DNA of 11,955 nucleotides from Natrialbaceae archaeon (lineage in GTDB: Archaea > Halobacteriota > Halobacteria > Halobacteriales > Natrialbaceae): assembly GCA_003552885.1 (NCBI GenBank), contig PUPA01000113.1:1-11955 (forward strand). The letters are read 5' to 3'. Positions 1-5,981 of this stretch are shown in pieces. Each line of letters begins with the position of its first letter. The first letter of the stretch is position 1. The notes under the pieces are model-generated. The model searched no databases, was not told the DNA's origin, and saw only the letters and a list, made by a program, of their open reading frames with translations. A program made the position numbers and the translations under genes.

Positions 1-199
1 CGACGAACGACGACTCGATCACGACCGTGTAGTACCCCCGCTCGAGGAGGTACGACCCGGCTGCGAGGAGCCGGCACGCCCGGCGAAGTTGGACCAGTTC
101 CGGGTCGTCGACGTCGAGTCCGTCCTCGATCGTCTCGGGAGACTCCTCGAACGTTCGTTCGGCGGCCGCCAGATCGTCCCGGATGTCGTTACTCACCAT
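1..199 (-). CDS. Small helical protein, probable HEPN-type toxin half of a MNT/HEPN pair (N-terminal part only)
   Basis: The ATG at 199 opens a frame that runs off the left edge after 66 codons. It reads MVSNDIRDDLAAAE, then an acidic stretch, then RRACRLLAAGSYLLERGYY and VVIESSFV. The pattern of amphipathic helices fits the start of a HEPN-domain protein. The diagnostic RxxxxH RNase motif normally lies further toward the C-terminus and is outside the window, so the assignment rests on this partial fold and on context. The start overlaps the end of the upstream nucleotidyltransferase gene by 11 nt, which suggests translational coupling and a shared transcript. In known HEPN/MNT pairs the HEPN protein is an RNase toxin silenced by AMPylation by its MNT partner; that role is inferred here. 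A non-toxic HEPN-like nucleotidyltransferase-binding subunit is the alternative. Confidence 0.62.
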   Translation of the reverse strand, partial: MVSNDIRDDLAAAERTFEESPETIEDGLDVDDPELVQLRRACRLLAAGSYLLERGYYTVVIESSFV

Positions 200-857
200 C
201 GGCGTACACCTCCTTTCTGATCTCCGTGAGTTGGTCCGACCCGACCAACGTGATCCCGTCGTCGAACTGCTCTCGGAGTCGGTCACCGATTCTGCGGGCG
301 CTCTCGACGGACTCGACCAACGGTTGGAACGCGTACCGGTTCCCGTCGAACTTCGTCTCCTGGAGCTCGCAAACGATCGACTGGACGGCACGCCGGGCTG
401 ACGTTTTGTCTTCCTCGACTATGATAAGGAGATCAATGTCGCTGGCTCGGTCTGCTTCTCCTCGGGCGACGCTCCCGAAGAGAACGACGCCAACTAATTG
501 GTCGACTTCTTCCTCGAGTTGGTTGAGAAATACCTGAACCGGTTCGTGGAACTCGGACTGTGGAATAGAGAGAACCGGGTCGGGTTTGTTTAGCCGGTCG
601 CGGTTGATCCCGACGTACTGGTTTCGCCCCTGCTTGCGTGTTTCGACGACGCCGGCTGATGAAAGCAGTTTGACGGCCTTGGAGACGGTCGCCTGGTTAC
701 CATCGATCAACGTCGCGAGTTCGCTGATCGTAAACTCGGAGTACGGCTGATCAACGACGACCGAAAGAACGTCTTGCATCGCCTGGTATCGGAATATCCG
801 TTTCTCGGGAAACGGATACTCGAGTTCGACCGTCGTCGATCCATTCCTATTGGGCAT
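189..857 (-). CDS. Winged-helix domain fused to MNT-type nucleotidyltransferase (probable antitoxin and autoregulator)
   Basis: This encodes 222 residues. Residues about 20-90 look like a MarR/ArsR-type winged helix (EFTISELATLIDGNQATVSKAVKLLSSAGVVE is spread over 41-72). Residues about 105-200 form a minimal nucleotidyltransferase (polymerase beta fold) with the signature GSVARG at 128-133 and SDIDLL at 139-144, so the metal-binding pair D140/D142 is present. In MntA-type antitoxins this domain AMPylates a tyrosine of the HEPN toxin. A fused DNA-binding domain would let the protein also repress its own operon. The ATG at 857 is preceded by a palindromic repeat cluster only a few bases away. 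The stop TAA (189-191) overlaps the next gene. The domain assignment is visible in the sequence; AMPylation of the neighbour and autoregulation are inferred. A stand-alone transcription factor of this haloarchaeal wHTH-NTase family is the alternative. Confidence 0.85.
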   Translation of the reverse strand: MPNRNGSTTVELEYPFPEKRIFRYQAMQDVLSVVVDQPYSEFTISELATLIDGNQATVSKAVKLLSSAGVVETRKQGRNQYVGINRDRLNKPDPVLSIPQSEFHEPVQVFLNQLEEEVDQLVGVVLFGSVARGEADRASDIDLLIIVEEDKTSARRAVQSIVCELQETKFDGNRYAFQPLVESVESARRIGDRLREQFDDGITLVGSDQLTEIRKEVYADGE

Positions 858-878
858 ACAATTCCTATTAGGAATAGG
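843..878. promoter_or_regulatory. Palindrome and repeated half-sites at the nucleotidyltransferase start (candidate operator)
   Basis: The plus strand carries ATTCCTA-T-TAGGAAT at 861-875, a palindrome with perfect 7-bp arms around one base, ending 3 nt before the start codon at 857. The 9-mer ATTCCTATT occurs at 861-869 and again at 843-851, 18 bp apart; the second copy sits inside codons 3-5 of the gene (encoding N-R-N). An overlapping second inverted repeat, CCTATT/AATAGG, spans 864-878. Such spacing suits cooperative binding of a winged-helix dimer, most simply the gene's own product. No clear TATA box is visible directly upstream, so the promoter position is uncertain. Confidence 0.5.
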
Positions 879-881
879 TAA

Positions 882-1199
882 TCAAAGGTGTATGGGTTGC
901 TCGTATGATCTCCGTTGTTTCACTCCGTCATAGAATATCTCGTGGAGTCGTTCTATCTTCCTTGCTGCGTCTTGAATCATACCATCGGGTGTTCTCTCCA
1001 TATCAACTTCCCACCCAATCCTGATTCGTTTAAATTCTCCTTTCCCACCCTTCTCTTCAAAAATATCTCTTATTTGTTCTGGATCATGCTATCTGCTTGG
1101 GGTCTCCTCTTTAAACAGACTGTTCCAAAATGTCCAAACGCTCATACCCTCCGAAGCAACGATTTCAGTGAGTTCTTCGGCGTACTTCTTGAATAGCAA
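882..1199 (-). pseudogene. Broken AT-rich coding remnant with one in-frame TAG; family not recognised
   Basis: On the minus strand, one frame runs from about 1199 (TTG) to a TGA at 882-884 with a single interruption, TAG at 1089-1091. The first part reads LLFKKYAEELTEIVASEG then MSVWTFWNSLFKEETPSR. After the stop the same frame continues HDPEQIRDIFEEKGGKGE, FKRIRIGWEVDMERTPDG, MIQDAARKIERLHEIFYD and GVKQRRSYEQPIHL. The amphipathic, protein-like text on both sides of the TAG in one frame is strong evidence of former coding. There is no ATG or GTG start; the frame upstream of 1199 loses protein character where base composition switches from AT-rich to GC-rich, so the 5' end is probably lost at a junction. 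It ends 24 nt before the nucleotidyltransferase gene on the same strand. I do not recognise the family. An intact gene with a TAG-decoding tRNA is very unlikely in this lineage. Confidence 0.6.
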
Positions 1200-1219
1200 T
1201 CGACGAAGGAGTGAACACT

Positions 1220-1342
1220 GTGCTGACGATCGACGACGACTTCGAACGGTTTGACGGGTTCGATACCGAGGTTATTCTCTCACCCGACGAATTTAGCGAA
1301 CTGAACCGGTTTCTCGGAAACCGATCCCGCTCCACATACTGA
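1220..1342 (+). CDS. Possible short acidic protein, or 5' fragment of a lost gene
   Basis: A 40-codon frame starts at GTG 1220, with AAGGAG at 1206-1211 about 8 nt upstream, and stops at TGA 1340-1342. An alternative GTG lies at 1211. The product begins LTIDDDFERFDGFDTEVI and continues LSPDEFSELNRFLGNRSRSTY. It is rich in Asp/Glu and uses haloarchaeal codons (GAC, CTG, ACG, TTC), unlike the AT-rich DNA just to its left. The DEFSELNRFL section would form an amphipathic helix. No family is recognised. The abrupt basic tail suggests a truncated gene whose real 3' part has been lost, but a genuine small protein is possible. The antisense frame is Ser/Arg-rich and looks like a shadow. Confidence 0.35.
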   Translation: MLTIDDDFERFDGFDTEVILSPDEFSELNRFLGNRSRSTY

Positions 1343-1704
1343 ATAACGAAACCGTATTGCCAACTACTGGTAAGCTCTGTTCTCTCTCCTGGTAGATCTT
1401 GCTACTCGGACAGTCAGTCATCTTGGTACGGCTCTCACACGATCAGTAGACAATCCCGGCCTGGGCTCGAATCGTCTCCCTCGAATCCTACACCGACATT
1501 CGGTTAGTGACTTCCCGCCATTGGTTCCTAACCTCTCGTTATACTCCTCTCTTATTCGTCGACGTCGTCTGCAGAGTGCTGTGAGCCGCCGGGCACGGAC
1601 GGCCGTCGGTCGGCCGGCTCGGGCGTCGGACGATCGGCCGGCTACCGAGGCGGTGTTCGACCGAACGCTCCGGGGACGAGAGTCACCCGCGGTGTGGGTC
1701 GTCC
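1343..1704. other. Intergenic stretch without a supported gene
   Basis: No frame here looks like protein; the longest minus-strand frame (1418-1816) is Arg/Ser-rich and runs into a real gene on the same strand in a different frame. Composition changes inside the stretch: mixed to about 1555, then strongly GC-rich. The GC-rich part repeats CGGCCGGCT at about 1612 and 1636, which could fold and help end the DUF7344-gene transcript arriving from the right. Tracts resembling tRNA T-loops near 1468-1490 were checked and do not form a cloverleaf. Confidence 0.4.
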
Positions 1705-2043
1705 TCAGGGCCAACCGTTGGGCAGCTCGTCGGCGTGGTCCGCTATCAGCTCCAGTAACGGCCGGATCTCCTCGAACTGGGGACCCTTCCGGATCGTGTT
1801 CCCCTCTCTGTCCCACTCGATGAACCCCGACTCCTCCAGTTTCGGAAGGTGTGAGTGACGCATCTGGATCATCAGCCGTTCCAAATCCTCGTTTTCGAGG
1901 GTGACCTCGTCGGGAACCTGCGGGTCGTCGTCCTCCTGTGGATTGTGCTCCAGCAAGGCGACGAGCACCCGTCGACGGTACGTGTTCGAGAGGACCTCGA
2001 GCATCGAATCCAGGCCCGAGCCCGCCGAGACGCCACGACTCAT
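1705..2043 (-). CDS. DUF7344-like small winged-helix protein (second of a tandem pair)
   Basis: This encodes 112 residues. The core matches the haloarchaeal DUF7344 winged-helix pattern: LDSMLEVLSNTYRRRVLVAL at 11-30 (first helices), LERLMIQMRHSHLPKLEESG at 54-73 (recognition-helix region with the typical H-x-H-L-P-K-L), and GFIEWDREGNTIRKGP as the wing, ending in an amphipathic helix. It has no enzymatic motif and no membrane segment, so it should be a cytoplasmic DNA-binding or regulatory protein. The ATG at 2043 overlaps the stop of the preceding gene (ATGA), indicating co-translation. The pair lies immediately downstream of a Bat-like regulator on the same strand, so it may share its regulon or transcript. 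The family is recognised from motif pattern; its targets cannot be read from sequence. Confidence 0.8.
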   Translation of the reverse strand: MSRGVSAGSGLDSMLEVLSNTYRRRVLVALLEHNPQEDDDPQVPDEVTLENEDLERLMIQMRHSHLPKLEESGFIEWDREGNTIRKGPQFEEIRPLLELIADHADELPNGWP

Positions 2044-2294
2044 CGTTTTCCTGCGGTCTTCCCGCGTCCTTCGGTGCCCGTGCCGGACGAGGATCCCGTC
2101 CCGGCCACCGCTTCTGTCACGGCCTCGACCGAAACCGCCCCGTCCTCCCGGAGCAGGTAAAGGAGGGTCCGGCGCTCCGGACGGCGACTCAGTGTCTCCA
2201 GCATCCCCGAGAGCGACGTCGGATTGTCGGTCGTGGCCGGGACGTCCGTCTCCAGTGCCCCGCCGAAATCGTTCCGGGGCCGGTCGGTGGTCAT
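2040..2294 (-). CDS. Short DUF7344-like protein lacking the C-terminal half of the domain
   Basis: This encodes 84 residues. A disordered Asp/Thr-rich leader is followed by LSGMLETLSRRPERRTLLYL (28-47) and LREDGAVSVEAVTEAVAG (48-65), the same opening helices as in the downstream DUF7344-like protein. The HxHLPKL recognition helix and wing are absent; the chain instead ends in a low-complexity Gly/Ser/Thr/Arg/Lys tail. No other frame between 2040 and 2110 restores the missing half. It is therefore either a half-domain protein working with its neighbour (ATGA overlap) or a decayed copy of a tandem duplication. An AATTATTTC box at 2333-2341 on the minus strand could be its TATA element, giving a short leader. 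Confidence 0.65.
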   Translation of the reverse strand: MTTDRPRNDFGGALETDVPATTDNPTSLSGMLETLSRRPERRTLLYLLREDGAVSVEAVTEAVAGTGSSSGTGTEGRGKTAGKR

Positions 2295-2332
2295 ACAGCC
2301 CGTTCGACACTACGATGCAAATGACGTGTGTA

Positions 2333-2341
2333 GAAATAATT
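2333..2341 (-). promoter_or_regulatory. Candidate TATA box for the DUF7344-like pair
   Basis: On the minus strand this is AATTATTTC within GC-richer surroundings, about 43 nt before the start codon at 2294. Transcription would start near 2310 with a leader of roughly 15-20 nt. It is an AT-rich match only, and the bat-like gene ends just upstream, so read-through from it is equally possible. Confidence 0.35.
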
Positions 2342-2359
2342 CGCCCCGAGACACAGCGT

Positions 2360-2376
2360 GGTGAAACTATTTCACC
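2360..2376. promoter_or_regulatory. Palindrome centred on the bat-like stop codon (operator or terminator)
   Basis: Read on the minus strand it is GGTGAAA-TAG-TTTCACC, two perfect 7-bp arms flanking the TAG that ends the bat-like gene. It lies about 20 bp upstream of the candidate TATA box of the DUF7344-like pair, a common place for an archaeal activator or repressor site. The hairpin is AT-balanced and lacks a T-run, so a terminator role is less likely. Confidence 0.45.
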
Positions 2377-5300
2377 TCTTCACCCCGCGGCTCCCGTCCG
2401 TCGGCGAGGACCACCTCGAGCACGTTGCGTTCGGCACCCCGGATGTGTTTGGTGAACGTCGACGGCACGATGCCCAGCTCGTCGGCCAGCTCTGCGCCCG
2501 TCCGGACCCGCGGCAGTTCGAAGTATCCGCTGCGGTACGCCAGCTGTAAGACCTCCTGTTGACGCGGCGTCAGCCGGTCGAGGACGGCACGTCGGAGCGT
2601 CGGTTCCCGTTCGCGCGTTCGCGTCCGCCGCGAGAGCAGTTCGAGGTCGGGAACCTCCCGCGTGAGCTCCTCGACAAATGTGCGGACGCTCGCCGATCCC
2701 GGAAGGTCGACCACGACGGTCGCAGTTTCCGAATCGATTCGGAGCGACCGTACCGTCGCGTTCCGTTCGAGGATGAGACCGGCGAGAGTTGACTCGCCCA
2801 TCCGTGCGTTGAACAGCGGGCCGTCGTCGCCCTCTGTGAGGGGAGTCACGTCCGTGATCCCGAGTACGTCCTCACCGGCGGCCACCACCTTCTCGGGTTC
2901 CGTTCCCGGCACGCGAAAGAAGACGGTCGACACGTCGTCAGTTCCCGGAACGAGCCCCTCGAATTCGAGTTCACTGTCGAGAGTTCGTGCCAGACGACAC
3001 AGTGGTGTGTCCGCCGCCGTCGAACGAAGCGTGAGTTCGGCGACGCTATCGGCCTGAAACGAGTCTCTGGTTTCGACGGCGTTGATCGCGTGAGCGATCG
3101 TCCGGCCGAACTCGGCGAGGACGCCCACATGCCCGCTCTGAGCGGGTGACCCACCGTACACGACGAGCACGCCGTAGGTGGCCTCGTCGTAGGTGAGCGG
3201 GATACTGAAACACGAACGTGCCCCTCGCTTGAGTGCGACTTCCCGCCACGATCCGCTTCGTGCGCCAGTGGCGATATCCTCGATAACCTGCATCTCGTGG
3301 GTCCGTATCGCGGTCACGAAGGGATCCGGGACGGTGGTTGGACTGTCGCTCGCGATGGCGAGTTCCTCGACGGTGCTGGCCCCGACACCCGCCCACGACC
3401 GCGGTCGGACGGCGTCGGCGGTCGCGTCGAACTCGCCGACCCAGGCGAACTCGTAGAGTGGAGAGGCAACCAAGCGCTCACAGACTGTGTCGTCGATCGC
3501 CTCGACCGTCTCGGCTTCGACGAGGCTCGTATCGATCTCGCGGATGAGCGAGTTGAGTCGGTCGAGTCGGGTCAGCTCCTCGTTTTGCTCCTCCAGTTGT
3601 GCCTCGCTCTCGGCGCGGTCCCACGCGGCTTCGACGGTTGTAGCGACCATCTTCGCGAGGTCGGCGAGCCGTCCGTCGAACGTCTCGGTGTGAGCAGCGC
3701 CGATAACGGCGACACCGTGTCGTCCTAACGGAACGATTGCTCGGCTCCCCAGTCGGGACGGCCACGACTCATCGTCGGCGATGTCGAGTACGTTCTCGAT
3801 GGCGACCTCGTCGTTGATGAACACGTCCCAGATGTCCTCATGAGACACGTCCGAGGATCGAACGGCATCGAGGTCCGTCTCGGTTGCCGCGTGTTCGGAC
3901 GTGAGTTCGAGCTCACCCGTCTGCGCGTCGTACTGCCAGAGCGCCGCGTACTCGACGTCGAGGACGTCGACGGTGAGTTCGGCCACGGAGTCGGTGACCG
4001 TCTCCGGATTGGCGTCGATCAGTTCTTGGCTCGCGTCGTTGAGCCGTTCGAGCGCCGCCCTCATCTTACGTTGGTCGTGAATGTCGGTTGCCGCGCCGTA
4101 CCAGCGGATGATCTCTCCACCGCTCCTAACTGGTCGCCCTTGGACGAGGAACCAGCGATACTCCCCATCGTGGCGCCGGATACGGTGCTCCTGCCGGAGC
4201 GGCTCGCCCGCGTCGACCGCACTCTGGAAGTTTTCGAGGGATTGCTCGCGGTCTTCGGGATGAATAGCTTTAAGCCATCCGTAGTCAGCGGCGTCCTCCA
4301 TCGTCTGGCCGGTGTAGTCGAGCCATTGCTGATTGTACCAGAACGTTGACTCACCCGGATCGTTGCTCCACAGGAGACTCGGCACGAGGTTCGCCACGGC
4401 GCGGAATCGCTCCTCGCTCTCGCGCAGTTTCCGCTCAGCCTCCCTGCGCTCGGTGATGTCCTCAAAAATAACGGCCACCCGGTAGGGTCCCACCCCCTCT
4501 GGTTTGAAGACGTAGAAGTTGTACCAGATGTCGTCTGGCTCGGCGTACAGTTCGTGGCGCTCGCCCTCGCCCGTGGTGGCGACGCGGCCGAACACCTCGT
4601 ACCAGTAGTCCTCGTAGGCCATGTCGATCTCGGTCAACCACCGGCCCTCGAACTCCTCGCCGACCATCTCGGTCGCCGCCGGGTTCGAATCCCGATAGAA
4701 GACGTCGAGAGGCTCGCCGTCCTCGTCGAAGAGCACGTCGGCCAGCAAAAATCCCTCGTCCATCGAGTCCAGAACAGTCCGGTAACGCTGTTCGGCTTTC
4801 CGCTTGCGCTCGCGGAGTTCACGGTCGGCCCGTACTCGGTCGGTAATGTCAAACGAGATGTTGAGGACCCCGCCGACCGAGCCGTCGTCACCCGGAATCG
4901 GATTGAAACTCGCATCCCACCAGATGTCCTCTAACTCCCCGCTGCGTTCGAGTGGTAGATAGTATTCTTCGTTTTGAACCGGTCCCTCGCCCGCCATCAC
5001 CTTGTCGTGGATTGGTCCGAGTTCGTCCCAGGCTTCCGGGAACACGTTACGGGCAGGTTGACTGAGCGCATCGGGGTGTTTCTCACCAATCTGTTCGATT
5101 GCCGCGTCGTTGTACAGGAGCGTGTGCTCGTCCCCCCAGTAGATACCAATCGCCTCGTTCGTGCCGAGCATGATGGCGACTGCGGTCTGCAGTTCGGCGG
5201 GCCAGCCGTCAATCGGACCCAGTGGCGTTTCAGCCCATTCGAACTCGCGAATACGCTCGGCCATCTCGCTATCGGAGGGTGCGTGCTCCTCTCGAAGTGG

Positions 5301-5558
5301 GGCTGGAACACGCTGGCCAAACGCGCCACCGTTCCGTCGGACGTCGTCGACGGGTCGCCACCACACGCGGCTGTTGGCTCCGACTTTCTTCGTCTGTAAC
5401 GAACCGTCGTCGGCGAGCGTCTCGAGTCTGTTGTAGATGGTGCGTTGGGTACAGTCGAACCCCTCGGCGACCTCCGGCGTCGTCACCGGCGTGCTGGGCG
5501 GGCCGAGCGTGTCGACCTTCTCCAGCACGTCTTCCGGCGTGGGTGGGACCGTCGTCAT
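2367..5558 (-). CDS. Bat-like multi-domain sensor-regulator: wHTH, three PAS, two GAF, Bat domain, HTH_10
   Basis: This encodes 1063 residues from the ATG at 5558; a GTG two codons earlier (5564) is also possible. Numbering here counts from the GTG. Residues 8-70 form a winged helix (TPEVAEGFDCTQRTIYNRLE). PAS 1 at about 108-245 opens with FEWAETPLGPIDGWPAELQT and ends ITDRVRADREL; PAS 2 is at about 252-372 (ending EDITERREAERK); PAS 3 at about 385-500 (FWYNQQWLDYTGQ, HPEDRE, HRIRRHDGEYRWF). GAF domains occupy about 505-650 and 680-830, joined by a coiled coil. The Bat domain (about 835-990) precedes HTH_10 at about 997-1055 (LTPRQQEVLQLAYRSGYFEL, LADELGIVPSTFTKHIRGAE). No histidine-kinase domain and no transmembrane helix are present, so it is a one-component cytoplasmic sensor. 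Family members regulate genes such as bacterioopsin, but the ligand and targets here are unknown. Confidence 0.9.
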   Translation of the reverse strand: MTTVPPTPEDVLEKVDTLGPPSTPVTTPEVAEGFDCTQRTIYNRLETLADDGSLQTKKVGANSRVWWRPVDDVRRNGGAFGQRVPAPLREEHAPSDSEMAERIREFEWAETPLGPIDGWPAELQTAVAIMLGTNEAIGIYWGDEHTLLYNDAAIEQIGEKHPDALSQPARNVFPEAWDELGPIHDKVMAGEGPVQNEEYYLPLERSGELEDIWWDASFNPIPGDDGSVGGVLNISFDITDRVRADRELRERKRKAEQRYRTVLDSMDEGFLLADVLFDEDGEPLDVFYRDSNPAATEMVGEEFEGRWLTEIDMAYEDYWYEVFGRVATTGEGERHELYAEPDDIWYNFYVFKPEGVGPYRVAVIFEDITERREAERKLRESEERFRAVANLVPSLLWSNDPGESTFWYNQQWLDYTGQTMEDAADYGWLKAIHPEDREQSLENFQSAVDAGEPLRQEHRIRRHDGEYRWFLVQGRPVRSGGEIIRWYGAATDIHDQRKMRAALERLNDASQELIDANPETVTDSVAELTVDVLDVEYAALWQYDAQTGELELTSEHAATETDLDAVRSSDVSHEDIWDVFINDEVAIENVLDIADDESWPSRLGSRAIVPLGRHGVAVIGAAHTETFDGRLADLAKMVATTVEAAWDRAESEAQLEEQNEELTRLDRLNSLIREIDTSLVEAETVEAIDDTVCERLVASPLYEFAWVGEFDATADAVRPRSWAGVGASTVEELAIASDSPTTVPDPFVTAIRTHEMQVIEDIATGARSGSWREVALKRGARSCFSIPLTYDEATYGVLVVYGGSPAQSGHVGVLAEFGRTIAHAINAVETRDSFQADSVAELTLRSTAADTPLCRLARTLDSELEFEGLVPGTDDVSTVFFRVPGTEPEKVVAAGEDVLGITDVTPLTEGDDGPLFNARMGESTLAGLILERNATVRSLRIDSETATVVVDLPGSASVRTFVEELTREVPDLELLSRRTRTREREPTLRRAVLDRLTPRQQEVLQLAYRSGYFELPRVRTGAELADELGIVPSTFTKHIRGAERNVLEVVLADGREPRGEEVK

Positions 5559-5764
5559 ACACACCCTTCGTCGAGTAGGGCGAAAGGTTTTCTCTCGATA
5601 GAAGCCGTGGATTCGAAGGTCGCGTCACCGAGGAGATCCATGCTCGGGGTCGAACGTCCCAGCGGCCCAACGGAGCCGTCTCGCTCGTGACGGCCCCCGA
5701 TCCGTCGTCCGGACGGTGTTCCGTCGACGAGATCTCCGAACGCCAGTCTCGAGTCGATCTCCGT

Positions 5765-5783
5765 CGAAGCCGTATCGGCTTCG
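5765..5783. promoter_or_regulatory. Perfect inverted repeat in the divergent intergenic region
   Basis: CGAAGCCG and CGGCTTCG are perfect 8-bp arms around TAT. The repeat sits roughly 205 bp from the bat-like start and 200 bp from the EEP start, so it could be a shared operator or a hairpin in a transcript. Haloarchaeal DNA is rich in short GC palindromes, so chance is not excluded. Confidence 0.3.
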
Positions 5784-5926
5784 GCCACACCACCCCTACG
5801 ACCGATCGGTGGTCGGGACCCGGACGGCGTACTCACTCGTTTGGGATACGTGCGAGCGAGCTGCGACGTTCCGTTCGGAGCGTCTGAAATACAATTTTCC
5901 CTGTGGTTTCCAAAGGCGAAAGCCTA

Positions 5927-5938
5927 TACTGGAGAGCT
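5927..5938 (+). promoter_or_regulatory. Candidate BRE/TATA promoter for the EEP-PLD pair
   Basis: CGAAAGCCTATA resembles a haloarchaeal BRE plus TATA element. It lies about 45 nt before the ATG at 5982, predicting transcription from near 5962 and a short leader of about 20 nt without an obvious Shine-Dalgarno sequence. Confidence 0.4.
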
Positions 5939-5981
5939 ACGGAGTTCGGCCAACGGAGATGCACCGTCTTCCGGGGACGCA

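Larger units (their letters stand above)
5559..5981. other. Divergent intergenic region between the bat-like and EEP genes
   Basis: I see no well-supported gene in this stretch. A minus-strand frame from GTG 5836 overlaps the bat-like start by ATGA, but its product is Gly/Ser/Arg-rich, has no visible promoter and resembles no family I know. The region holds inverted repeats (CGAAGCCG-TAT-CGGCTTCG at 5765-5783, ACCGATCGGT at 5801-5810) and turns AT-richer from about 5885, where the promoter of the plus-strand pair lies. Confidence 0.45.

Noticed and set aside
915..1196. A 93-codon plus-strand frame in the AT-rich segment
   Set aside because: The product is Phe/Cys/Leu-rich without family features, and the opposite strand gives a much more protein-like text (the broken gene at 882-1199).
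1455..1505. tRNA-like TTCGA tracts on both strands
   Set aside because: The flanking bases do not pair into a T-arm and no acceptor or anticodon stems could be found.
1418..1816. A 132-codon minus-strand frame
   Set aside because: It is Arg/Ser-rich and overlaps the C-terminal part of the DUF7344-like gene in a different frame; no start signal.
5555..5836. A 93-codon minus-strand frame ending in an ATGA overlap with the bat-like start
   Set aside because: The overlap is suggestive, but it starts with GTG, has no visible promoter, and its Gly/Ser/Arg-rich product resembles no known family; kept only as a remark in the intergenic entry.
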